Below, piece after piece: positions 31,595-38,951 of a stretch of DNA of 50,165 nt; position 1 is the first letter of the stretch; every line of letters starts with the position of its first letter. Source of the DNA: a virus; the IMG/VR virus record IMGVR_UViG_3300025781_000014, positions 1 through 50,165 of that record. The stretch is one strand, 5' to 3'. Under the pieces are notes generated by a model. It did no database searches and was not told where the DNA came from. It was given only the letters and a program-made list of their open reading frames with translations. The translations under genes and the position numbers were made by a program.

Positions 31595-32695
31595 TTATAG
31601 CGCAGGTAATGCGTCGTAATCTAGAACATCACTCATGACTCCGATCACATAGTTGGTGCTTTCTGACTCTTGCAACGCTGTCTGTTTGTTTGATGTGTTC
31701 ACATGCTTGTTGAACCATGGCACCGGCGTAGTACGCGGTGCCGGTGAGCGATACTTGATACCAATTTCTTTTAGCGCACCCACAGCAATGAAATCTACAA
31801 AATCTTTCAGTATGTTGGCATTGAGACCAATTACTGGTCCTTTCTGGAACAGATAGTCGGCCCAGGCCTTTTCTTCTCGTATCACGTCTGCGTACATGGC
31901 ATAAACTTCTTCCTCGCAGTCGATGCGTGCTTGTGCAAATCTGGGATCTTCTTTGACCACTTGGTTGATGATCCAAGCTGTCCAGTCCTTGTGCAGGATC
32001 TCATCCTGTAGGATCAAGCTGATGATGTTGCCGTTGCCAATAAAGATGCGATTCTCCACCATGGCCAAGCTGGTAGCAAAGCTAACCATGAATCTGAATG
32101 CTTCCAGCCCGTAACTGGCATTGAGTGCCAACCAGATAGCACGGATGTGTTCCTGTTCGTCTACGTCGAGCTCTATTTCTTTGTTGCTGTTCAGTCGGTG
32201 CAAGCGATCATAGTAAGTTCCGATGTTGGATGCCATGCCCACTATCTCTTCGATGTCGTGTATTCTATTGAACTCGTCCTTGGGCACATTGTAGATGTTG
32301 CGAATGATATGACTGTAGCTGCGACTGTGAATGTTTGTTTCCATAAACGACCACACCATCACCAGTGCTTCGAGTTCAGGAATGGAACATACAGGACTGA
32401 ACACTTGCACTGGACCACGACCTTGCAAACTATCTAAAGCAGTCTGTCGCAATAAATTACTTGTAAAGATATGACGAACTGTGTCACTTGCCTCTTTAAA
32501 GTCGTTAGCATCTTTGGTTAACGATACTTCTTCAGGTACCCAAAAGAACCCTCTTTGTTCCTGCTCAAACTTACCAAGTTTTTGATATTTAATTTCTTCA
32601 AACCGTTGTATTGTGACAGGTCCAGCAGGATCGAGGAACATTTTCCTGCGTGTATAATCTGTTTTTGTTGATAAATCATATTGCGCTCGTGACAT
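31595..32695 (-). CDS. nrdB: ribonucleotide reductase class Ia, beta subunit
   Basis: Carries the diferric-tyrosyl radical cofactor for deoxynucleotide synthesis. 366 aa from MSRAQYDLST (AAGGA 6 nt upstream). Metal ligands by alignment with E. coli NrdB: Asp88 (ALDSLQG), Glu119 and His123 (METNIHSRSY), Glu214, Glu232 and His235 (DEILH); radical Tyr127. Glu119 and His123 are four residues apart, whereas E. coli NrdB has three, so one residue is inserted (Asn or Thr). The first 85 codons are AT-rich compared with the rest. Overlaps the endonuclease remnant by 20 nt. Confidence 0.95.
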   Translation of the reverse strand: MSRAQYDLSTKTDYTRRKMFLDPAGPVTIQRFEEIKYQKLGKFEQEQRGFFWVPEEVSLTKDANDFKEASDTVRHIFTSNLLRQTALDSLQGRGPVQVFSPVCSIPELEALVMVWSFMETNIHSRSYSHIIRNIYNVPKDEFNRIHDIEEIVGMASNIGTYYDRLHRLNSNKEIELDVDEQEHIRAIWLALNASYGLEAFRFMVSFATSLAMVENRIFIGNGNIISLILQDEILHKDWTAWIINQVVKEDPRFAQARIDCEEEVYAMYADVIREEKAWADYLFQKGPVIGLNANILKDFVDFIAVGALKEIGIKYRSPAPRTTPVPWFNKHVNTSNKQTALQESESTNYVIGVMSDVLDYDALPAL

Positions 32696-32912
32696 ATTTT
32701 TCCTTACAGTTGTCAAAGTGCCAACGACTCATTGATAAGAATCCGCCTTCTTTTTTACAATGCGGACATACTTTATTAGCTCGCGGCTTTAATTTCATTG
32801 ATGCTTTAGTTTTGTTTTTTGATTCTTCTTTGTGTTTAGCAGGTCCATTACCGCCATTAGCCCGTTGTGCTTTACTTATTATTAGATTAGTGTAAATCTG
32901 TTGATAGTTCAT
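32676..32912 (-). CDS. miniature remnant of an HNH-type homing endonuclease (mobE-like position)
   Basis: 78 aa. It begins MNYQQIYTNLIISKAQ, the usual start of phage HNH homing endonucleases, and ends in the zinc-finger-like tail CPHCKKEGGFLSMSRWHFDNC that closes many of them, but the catalytic HNH block (about 100 residues) is missing, replaced by a Lys-rich linker. It sits between nrdA and nrdB, where T-even phages and relatives carry mobE. ATG overlaps the nrdA stop. Probably an internally deleted remnant, possibly still DNA-binding. Confidence 0.75.
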   Translation of the reverse strand: MNYQQIYTNLIISKAQRANGGNGPAKHKEESKNKTKASMKLKPRANKVCPHCKKEGGFLSMSRWHFDNCKEKYVTSAI

Positions 32913-35233
32913 AGTTTACAGGCCACACAATCCTCCTCAGATTCGTCAAAATCAATCACTTCCAATTCAGTTGCTTCCTCGTCATCTTGGCCTTTACTAC
33001 CTTGTTTGTTTATTAGTGAGTAGTATAGAGTTTTGAGGCCAAACTTATGGGCCAACATCAAGTTCTTGGCAATCAATGTAGTAGGAACTTTTCTATCTGG
33101 ATAGTGTGCAGGATTATAGAAAGTATTTGAACTCAGGCTTTGATCCGTGTATGCCGCAATAACAGCTGCGGTTTTAAGATATTCAATACAGTCCTTCTGA
33201 TCCCACATAAGTTGATATTTTGATTTTAACTTGTTGTATTCAGGAGCCACCTGGATGAGCGATCCTGCTTTTGATTCTTTAACGGTAATAAGGCTCATGG
33301 GCATTTCAATGCCGTTAGTTGAGTTGATTACTACACTGCTTGATTCTACAGGTGCCACAGCCATAACAGTGGCATTACGAACACCATATTGTTTCATTTG
33401 TTCACGTAATGCTTCCCAGTCAAGTTCTGGCGTAAAGTTAGTAAGTTCGTTTACTCCGGCGGCTCTTAATTCCCACGGGAATATTCCTTGTCCGTATCGT
33501 GTTTTAGCAGAATGTAAACAAGCTCCTCGCTCCTTAGCAAGTTCCACAGTAGCTTCTGTTAAGTAATACGCTTGGTGTTCGGTCCAAGTTTTAACTTCGG
33601 CTAATGCTTCCGGGGTTCCGTATTTTAATCCACGTTTAGCGTGCCAATAGGCCAAGTTAGTAATACCAATGCCAATAGGGCGAATCTCGTCGTTGCTTAA
33701 CTTACTCTGAATAGATAAGAAGTCTTGATAGTCAAGTATGTTATTCAGTGAACGCAACAAAATTCTATTTGCTCTACGCATATCTTCTGGATTACGAAAT
33801 GCTCCCCAGTTTAGCGACCCAAGAGTGCATAAACTAATTCTGCCTTCGTCATCGTCTAAGCGTTTGAAGCTCTTGGTAGGCAACAGGATCTCCATACACA
33901 AGTTACTCTGATAAATGGTATGGAATTCAGGATCAAACGGTCCTTGACGTTGCACGTTGTCGATGAACACCAGATAGATTCGACCGGTGTCAGTTCTTTC
34001 CTTGAGTATGCCACCCTTGAACACATCCTCGGCTGCCATGGTCTTGGTACGTAGATCCTGCCGCTTCTCATAACGCACATACAGTTCTTCAAATCGTGCA
34101 GTGTCTTTGTAGAAAGCTTCATACAGGTCGGGCACTTGATTGGGATCAAAAAATGTAATATTCTCTCGGTTCTTGAATCTACGCCAGAAAAATGCGCTGA
34201 GTACCACACCATAGTCCATGTGTCTCACACGAGTCTCTTCGGTACCTTGGTTGTTTTTGAGCACGATAAGATCGTCAAACTGTAGATGCCAGATGGGATA
34301 AAACACCGTGGCACTGGCATTGCGAATACCACCTTGACTACAACTGCGTAGATCACCAAACCATTTTTTCAGGAACGGTATCATGCCTGTGTGCATGATT
34401 TCGCCACCACGAATAGGACTGCCCAGCGGTCTTAGACGTCCCACTTCTAGACCAATGCCAGCACGCTTGCTGGCATATTTGGCCATCATCTCGCCCGATG
34501 CAAAAATACTATCCAGATCATCATCTGCACGTATAAGCACACATGAACTAAACTGTTTAGTAGGAGTTCCAAGCCCTGCAAGCACAGGAGTGGCAAGAGT
34601 GAACAGTCCGTCACTGGCACAGTTGTAGTACTCCTTGATGTAGCGCAGGCGTGCGTTGTTGGGTTCTTCGGCATGAAACACAGTAGCGGCCGCGACCATG
34701 TATCTAACTTGTGGAGTTTCATAAATTTCCTTTGTTGCTCTGTTACGCACTAGATATTTTTCAATCATTTGCTCGATAGCAGCATATCCGTACAGTTCGT
34801 CCTTGTCGTGGTCGATCATGTCGTTCATTCGGTTCCAATCGTCCTCGCTGTACCATGACAGCAGTTCGGACGAATACAGGCCTACAGCAACATTGCGTTT
34901 GACGATTTCGTAAAGATGCGGAGGATCATAGCTGCCATATACATCTTTCCTCAGCATGCTGAGTCGTTGTTTGCCAGCCACATACTGATAGTTCACATTG
35001 CCTATGTCCGGATTGCTTTCTACGTCGATCAGATCCACGATGCTTCTTAGCGTGATTCCATCTATTTCCGTGGTGGTGATTCCATCATAAAAATGCAACT
35101 GGCTTTTGATTTCAATCATGCTTTGGCTGACGTCGGCGATGCCTTGGCATACCTTGGCTATCTGTGCCTGCCATTTGACTAGATCCAATGGTTCGCGACG
35201 GCCACTGCGTTTTACTACGGTGATTTGGTTCAT
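32909..35233 (-). CDS. nrdA: ribonucleotide reductase class Ia, alpha subunit
   Basis: Large catalytic subunit, 774 aa, normal size. ATP-cone start (ITVVKRSGRREPLDLVKW); active-site cysteines in FSSCVLI and ISLCTLGSLNWGAF; catalytic NLCMEILLPT with the Asn-Cys-Glu triad; two adjacent tyrosines (TLYYSLINK) that relay the radical; C-terminal redox pair in CVACKL. The codon usage changes visibly: the last third (about 32909-33870) is AT-rich, the rest GC-richer. This fits co-conversion next to the endonuclease remnant. Confidence 0.95.
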   Translation of the reverse strand: MNQITVVKRSGRREPLDLVKWQAQIAKVCQGIADVSQSMIEIKSQLHFYDGITTTEIDGITLRSIVDLIDVESNPDIGNVNYQYVAGKQRLSMLRKDVYGSYDPPHLYEIVKRNVAVGLYSSELLSWYSEDDWNRMNDMIDHDKDELYGYAAIEQMIEKYLVRNRATKEIYETPQVRYMVAAATVFHAEEPNNARLRYIKEYYNCASDGLFTLATPVLAGLGTPTKQFSSCVLIRADDDLDSIFASGEMMAKYASKRAGIGLEVGRLRPLGSPIRGGEIMHTGMIPFLKKWFGDLRSCSQGGIRNASATVFYPIWHLQFDDLIVLKNNQGTEETRVRHMDYGVVLSAFFWRRFKNRENITFFDPNQVPDLYEAFYKDTARFEELYVRYEKRQDLRTKTMAAEDVFKGGILKERTDTGRIYLVFIDNVQRQGPFDPEFHTIYQSNLCMEILLPTKSFKRLDDDEGRISLCTLGSLNWGAFRNPEDMRRANRILLRSLNNILDYQDFLSIQSKLSNDEIRPIGIGITNLAYWHAKRGLKYGTPEALAEVKTWTEHQAYYLTEATVELAKERGACLHSAKTRYGQGIFPWELRAAGVNELTNFTPELDWEALREQMKQYGVRNATVMAVAPVESSSVVINSTNGIEMPMSLITVKESKAGSLIQVAPEYNKLKSKYQLMWDQKDCIEYLKTAAVIAAYTDQSLSSNTFYNPAHYPDRKVPTTLIAKNLMLAHKFGLKTLYYSLINKQGSKGQDDEEATELEVIDFDESEEDCVACKL

Positions 35234-35240
35234 TGTTGTT

Positions 35241-35666
35241 CTATTCGTATTTTTGTGCGATCTCGGATAATTTGAGACTTCGTTGTATCTGTATATCGGA
35301 GGAAGTATTTACTACTGTGTCCGGGCTCCAATTAAGTATATATTTTGATTGACCGACCGAGACTAAATTATGTCCATTTTGTGACATGATCAATTCGGCA
35401 TCGGCAAGGTCCTGACGTTCCAACATGCTTATAGTATACATGATTCCAAGACTTCTTGCAAGATCACAATACACATCATCGCTCAAAAGAGCCCACGGAT
35501 CAGGCCAAGTCTCTACATCGTCCCAGTGTAGATAATACGGTTGCCACGGAGTACCAAACCACCAAGCATTGATTTGTTCTAGTGCAGTCCGAGCATCCAG
35601 ATCTTGGCATGTCATGCGGAGATTCTTCCACCCGGCCAAACGCTCAGGAAAGCTGGTGGACCACAT
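35241..35666 (-). CDS. conserved phage protein, possibly baseplate-related, 141 aa
   Basis: The pattern NAWWFGTPWQPYYLHWDDVETWPDPWALLSDD splits into well-kept Trp-rich blocks (NAWWFGTPW, ETWPDPWALL, DDVYCDLARSLG), followed by KYILNWSPDTVVN. Similar proteins sit near tail genes in other T4-like aquatic phages, from memory. TGATG coupling to the tail-fibre-like gene. Confidence 0.7.
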   Translation of the reverse strand: MWSTSFPERLAGWKNLRMTCQDLDARTALEQINAWWFGTPWQPYYLHWDDVETWPDPWALLSDDVYCDLARSLGIMYTISMLERQDLADAELIMSQNGHNLVSVGQSKYILNWSPDTVVNTSSDIQIQRSLKLSEIAQKYE

Positions 35667-36220
35667 CAGGCCAGGTAGTAGATAGAATAGTTGAGTATCG
35701 CGTTGTTGCCGGTACTGGTGGTAGTGTAGCTTACTGTTATGGTGGTGAGATTCTGTGTGATAGCAAGCGTGACTCCGGTACTGGTGTTCTCAGTGCCCGA
35801 ATCCACAGTTGCCAGCGTGGCCGATCCGGCTGCGGCCGCTCGCCAAGTCCCCACGCGATAGGCTCCTGATCTAGCAATCGAATAATCGAAACTGAAAGTG
35901 GGTGTACGCACTGTGTCTATCGTGAACAACGTGGTTGCGGACCCAGTGTTGTCCAACAGGGTCACAGTTTGACCGTTGATCCTGGTGTAACTGCCTTGCG
36001 TGAACTGACTCTGTGTGGAAGAAAACAAAGCACCTATGTTGCTGTATTCGGTCAAGATCTCGGTATTACCAATGACCGGAGCACCGTCTTGCAAGGTACC
36101 GTTTCCGATAAACAGCTGACGTGTGTCCGTGCTCCATCCAAACTCGGCACCAGCCAGTTGCGGCAATTCTGATTGTAAACCTTTTCGATTGGTGATCTGA
36201 CTGATCTGTACTATGGCCAT
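35666..36220 (-). CDS. tail-fibre-like protein with phage N-terminal motif
   Basis: 184 aa. The N terminus has ELPQLAGAEFGWSTDTRQL and FIGNGTLQDGAPV, the repeated 'GWSTDT-LFIGNG' motif of tail-fibre and hyaluronidase-type phage proteins. The rest is Ser/Thr-rich beta (TGSATTLFTIDTVRTPTF). AGAGGAC precedes ATG. Its late box lies at 36245. Confidence 0.8.
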   Translation of the reverse strand: MAIVQISQITNRKGLQSELPQLAGAEFGWSTDTRQLFIGNGTLQDGAPVIGNTEILTEYSNIGALFSSTQSQFTQGSYTRINGQTVTLLDNTGSATTLFTIDTVRTPTFSFDYSIARSGAYRVGTWRAAAAGSATLATVDSGTENTSTGVTLAITQNLTTITVSYTTTSTGNNAILNYSIYYLA

Positions 36221-36244
36221 TTGTTGTCCTCTGTGTCTATGATG

Positions 36245-36251
36245 TATTTAG
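36245..36251 (-). promoter_or_regulatory. late box CTAAATA (minus strand)
   Basis: CTAAATACATC, 24 nt before the tail-fibre-like gene; divergent with the plus-strand box at 36258. Confidence 0.65.
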
Positions 36252-36257
36252 TTTGGG

Positions 36258-36264
36258 CTAAATA
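36258..36264 (+). promoter_or_regulatory. late box CTAAATA (plus strand)
   Basis: CTAAATATCCTGAC, 22 nt before the start at 36287. Only 6 bp separate it from the divergent box. Confidence 0.65.
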
Positions 36265-36286
36265 TCCTGACAAAACAGGAGACAGT

Positions 36287-36487
36287 ATGGCAGGCTATTG
36301 GGAAAGAGATGAAAGAATCGATCCAGATTCAGCGATGAGAACTCTAGAAATGAAAGTGCATTTTTTGATGCAACAACTGGTAGGTGCCGGAATCGTGGCC
36401 AGCCGAGGCGGCAATCAGATCGACATACCCAATGACATCGATGCTGACGGCAACGAAGTGCTGGGCGGTGTCCCAGTCAATCAGTGA
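36287..36487 (+). CDS. small hypothetical protein, 66 aa
   Basis: Start at MAGYWERDERIDPD, chosen because AGGAGA precedes it. Acidic helical protein (AMRTLEMKVHFLMQQLVGAG) with an Asp-rich, Gly-rich end. Plus-strand, monocistronic, with its own late box, like the gene at 10611. The 3' end overlaps the convergent exonuclease gene by 7 nt. Function unknown. Confidence 0.75.
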   Translation: MAGYWERDERIDPDSAMRTLEMKVHFLMQQLVGAGIVASRGGNQIDIPNDIDADGNEVLGGVPVNQ

Positions 36488-37197
36488 TTCGCTAGATAGT
36501 ACTGTTCAACCCTGTGCCACCATAGCTGGCGATACAGTTCAAACTCGGCGCCCTCAATGACAAATTCTTGATATTGCGGCTGAGTGATCAAGTTACCTTG
36601 GTCATCCATCTCGGGTTTGACACACATGAGTACCACACCTTTTTGTATGTCGGTGCCATGTACTGCATTGTGCGCTTCGGCGTAGGCACACAGTTGCAAG
36701 AAATAGTCCTCAATCCACTCACGTCGTTTGGGCTTGTTGGTCTGCTTGTAATCCAGAATGCTCGGTTGATACAGATGTAGACCAGCGGCATCCGTGGTTC
36801 CGGCATAGATGCCAGGAAAATACAGCGGAACCTCATAGCCCCAGACCTCGCTCACGTGGCACAGACCGTTTGTTATAATAGTCTGTGCCATGGTATGGCT
36901 TTGTTGGCTATAAGGATTGGATCCAGGATCAGCAATGGCACCTGTTTTTGTATAATCTTCCAGATACTTGTGCATCCTGGTGCCTCTATTGGCCGCTTCA
37001 GTCGTGATGGCCTGTGCCTGTGTATGCCCCACACGATTGCGCCAGTTTTGCAATGCCTGGCGTTTCTCTTCAGGTTTGGTGGCCTCCAGTATGGTAGTCA
37101 CGCTGGGCAGTCGACCGCCATCGGGTGTGGCATACAAGCGTCGACCATCCACAGTTTCTCTGGGTATGGGTTGGTAATTGAATCGAGGATTGTACAT
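36481..37197 (-). CDS. PD-(D/E)XK exonuclease (MGME1/RecB-like)
   Basis: 238 aa. The nuclease core has RLPSVTTILEATKP, ANRGTRMHKYLED, AGTTDAAG (Asp136), and ILDYKQT (Asp149, Lys151), giving the D...D-x-K pattern; then IEDYFLQLCAYAEAHN, the Q-x3-Y motif of the RecB/MGME1 family. Degrades DNA ends, probably in recombination or host-DNA breakdown. Strong promoter at 37204-37233. Confidence 0.85.
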   Translation of the reverse strand: MYNPRFNYQPIPRETVDGRRLYATPDGGRLPSVTTILEATKPEEKRQALQNWRNRVGHTQAQAITTEAANRGTRMHKYLEDYTKTGAIADPGSNPYSQQSHTMAQTIITNGLCHVSEVWGYEVPLYFPGIYAGTTDAAGLHLYQPSILDYKQTNKPKRREWIEDYFLQLCAYAEAHNAVHGTDIQKGVVLMCVKPEMDDQGNLITQPQYQEFVIEGAEFELYRQLWWHRVEQYYLANH

Positions 37198-37203
37198 TGT
37201 GTT

Positions 37204-37233
37204 ATTATAACACTATCACTGCGTCAATGTCAA
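37204..37233 (-). promoter_or_regulatory. strong sigma70-type promoter of the exonuclease gene
   Basis: TTGACA (37228-37233), 18 bp, TATAAT (37204-37209). The stop codon of the sulfotransferase-like gene lies in the spacer. Confidence 0.8.
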
Positions 37234-37884
37234 CTGTTGTAACTGTTCTTTGTAGATATGGTATAACTGCATTATGCTATTGTAGTTTTTAATTATGGTA
37301 CTGTATTGATAATTGGTCTTCACATGAGACACATCGGTATTTCCAAGATTGTCTCTAACAAATTCTGGAATATCCTCATAGTATAACTGTGTGAATTTAA
37401 TATTTTTATTCAAGAAATACGATTGTAATTCGGCCATAATATGCTCGCTATACACATAATGTTTTACATCTTTGTGATATTGCTCGGTTAGTTCGATAGG
37501 CTCCACAAATTCGAGAGACGGATTATCTTGATTGTAGTTCCACATATTTAGATGGCGGGCTACCAAATTGCTGCTGATTGCATCTGCTATACACCGTCTA
37601 GCAGTTAGATAGATGTGGGTGTACTGTTCAAAATTAAACAGGTCAAATTCGCAGATGATTTTTTTGTATGCAAGCTGAGCAGGATGTAATCTTATTACTC
37701 CAACCGGTTTGGTTAGTATTCCAGCCAGCAATTTCATGTACTGCTCAGAGTGTGGGGCTATGTTAGGTAAGCTAACAATCTGTTCCAAGTCTTGACCCAA
37801 AATAGGTATTCCATGATGATTTCCGATAGCTTCTAAAAGAAGACTACTTCTAGATCTAGGAAATCCTACTATGCAGATTTTCAT
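37216..37884 (-). CDS. P-loop sulfotransferase-like protein
   Basis: 222 aa from MKICIVGFPRSRSSLLLEA; the phosphosulfate-binding loop GFPRSRSS at the N terminus is the family signature, and IYLTARRCIADAISS matches the 3'-phosphate-binding strand-loop (R, S). No signal peptide or membrane helix. It would transfer a sulfo group from PAPS to a sugar or peptide; the acceptor is unknown. AT-rich compared with the genome. Overlaps the A-type carrier by 4 nt (ATGA). Confidence 0.75.
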   Translation of the reverse strand: MKICIVGFPRSRSSLLLEAIGNHHGIPILGQDLEQIVSLPNIAPHSEQYMKLLAGILTKPVGVIRLHPAQLAYKKIICEFDLFNFEQYTHIYLTARRCIADAISSNLVARHLNMWNYNQDNPSLEFVEPIELTEQYHKDVKHYVYSEHIMAELQSYFLNKNIKFTQLYYEDIPEFVRDNLGNTDVSHVKTNYQYSTIIKNYNSIMQLYHIYKEQLQQLTLTQ

Positions 37885-38207
37885 ACGCGAAAACTTTCTC
37901 CACACCCGCAACGATCCCGTTCGTTGGGATTCACGAATTCAAATCCTTCGTTGAGTCCTTGACGCACATAGTCTATGGTCATGCCTTCGAGATAGGCAAT
38001 ATCACGTTGGTCTATTCTTATGACAAAATCGTCATGAGCATGATCGATGGCCCCAGAAGTCTTGGTTATGTCATCTATATATTCCAACACATAGGCCAAG
38101 CCCGAACACCCAGTGGTGCGCACACCCACTCGGATACCCACACCGTGTCCGCGGCGTTGGAGATTCTGCGCAATCTTTTTACTGGCCGTGTCGGTTACGG
38201 TAATCAT
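37881..38207 (-). CDS. iscA: A-type iron-sulfur carrier (IscA-like)
   Basis: 108 aa. The three cluster-binding cysteines are Cys34 (TTGCSGLAYV), Cys100 and Cys102 (DRCGCGESF), the family signature. Passes Fe-S clusters from IscU to target enzymes. Downstream of iscU; the phage itself encodes a possible client, the radical SAM protein. The start region overlaps the downstream end of the homing endonuclease by 29 nt. Confidence 0.92.
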   Translation of the reverse strand: MITVTDTASKKIAQNLQRRGHGVGIRVGVRTTGCSGLAYVLEYIDDITKTSGAIDHAHDDFVIRIDQRDIAYLEGMTIDYVRQGLNEGFEFVNPNERDRCGCGESFRV

Positions 38208-38925
38208 CTAATTCGCTTTCCCATATTATTTCTACTGTGTATCCTAAAGATTCAAAATACTGTTGTCTAGTTAAATCTAATAACCATTTTTCTTCGGCTG
38301 TCTTTTTCAGCTGAGGATGATAAAAATCTTTATTGAATAATTTTGGATTACAATGCCAGTAATCACCATAAATTTCTATTATGTGTTTAGTTGATTCATT
38401 CACATAATCTGGTTTGTATTTTCCAATTTTAACATTGATCTCATAATCAATTAAAATTGTTTCTAGAGATTTTTCTTTTTTACTACGAGGAGAAGTTTTA
38501 GCAAAATGTCCAACATTTTCTACACCATATCTTTCAAGATTGGTCTTTTTAACTTTTTCAATATAATCAGAACTGTGCCTCTTTCCCTTAAAATTACCAG
38601 GTAACCCTTTATTCCACGCTACTTGTAATCCTTGCGTATCTTTATTCCAAGGAGTTCTACCTTTGCAAGCATTTGACAAGTTTTTAACCCAAGTATCTCT
38701 ATTCTGTTCTCTAGTAGCATATCGTTCAGCATTCCAGGTTCTAGATTCTGCCATATCTGGATTTCTTTGCCAGTGTAGTTTAGCAGAGCAAGATTTTGAA
38801 CAGCACTCTATACTTGAGCCCTTTATCAGTGTACCGCAAATAGGGCATGGTTTATGACCTTTTTGGTATCCAGTTCTATTATCTTTTCTAAGTGATATTC
38901 CACAACCACATTTACACCTATTCAT
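38179..38925 (-). CDS. homing endonuclease with NUMOD3 repeats and Vsr-like (EDxHD) nuclease domain
   Basis: 248 aa from MNRCKCGCGISLR. Two zinc-finger-like cysteine pairs at the N terminus, NUMOD3-type repeats (GRTPWNKDTQG, GLPGNFKGKRHSSDYIEKV), then a Vsr-like domain: EKSLETILIDY (Glu), YKPDYVN (Asp), HIIEIYGDYWHCN (His). Free-standing, inserted between iscU and iscA. Late box at 38931. AT-rich. Confidence 0.85.
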   Translation of the reverse strand: MNRCKCGCGISLRKDNRTGYQKGHKPCPICGTLIKGSSIECCSKSCSAKLHWQRNPDMAESRTWNAERYATREQNRDTWVKNLSNACKGRTPWNKDTQGLQVAWNKGLPGNFKGKRHSSDYIEKVKKTNLERYGVENVGHFAKTSPRSKKEKSLETILIDYEINVKIGKYKPDYVNESTKHIIEIYGDYWHCNPKLFNKDFYHPQLKKTAEEKWLLDLTRQQYFESLGYTVEIIWESELDDYRNRHGQ

Positions 38926-38930
38926 AACTT

Positions 38931-38937
38931 TATTTAG
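38931..38937 (-). promoter_or_regulatory. late box CTAAATA before the Vsr-like endonuclease gene
   Basis: CTAAATA, AAGTT, ATG; no Shine-Dalgarno. Identical spacing to 11487 and 40953. Confidence 0.65.
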
Positions 38938-38951
38938 CAAAGTTATTTGTT

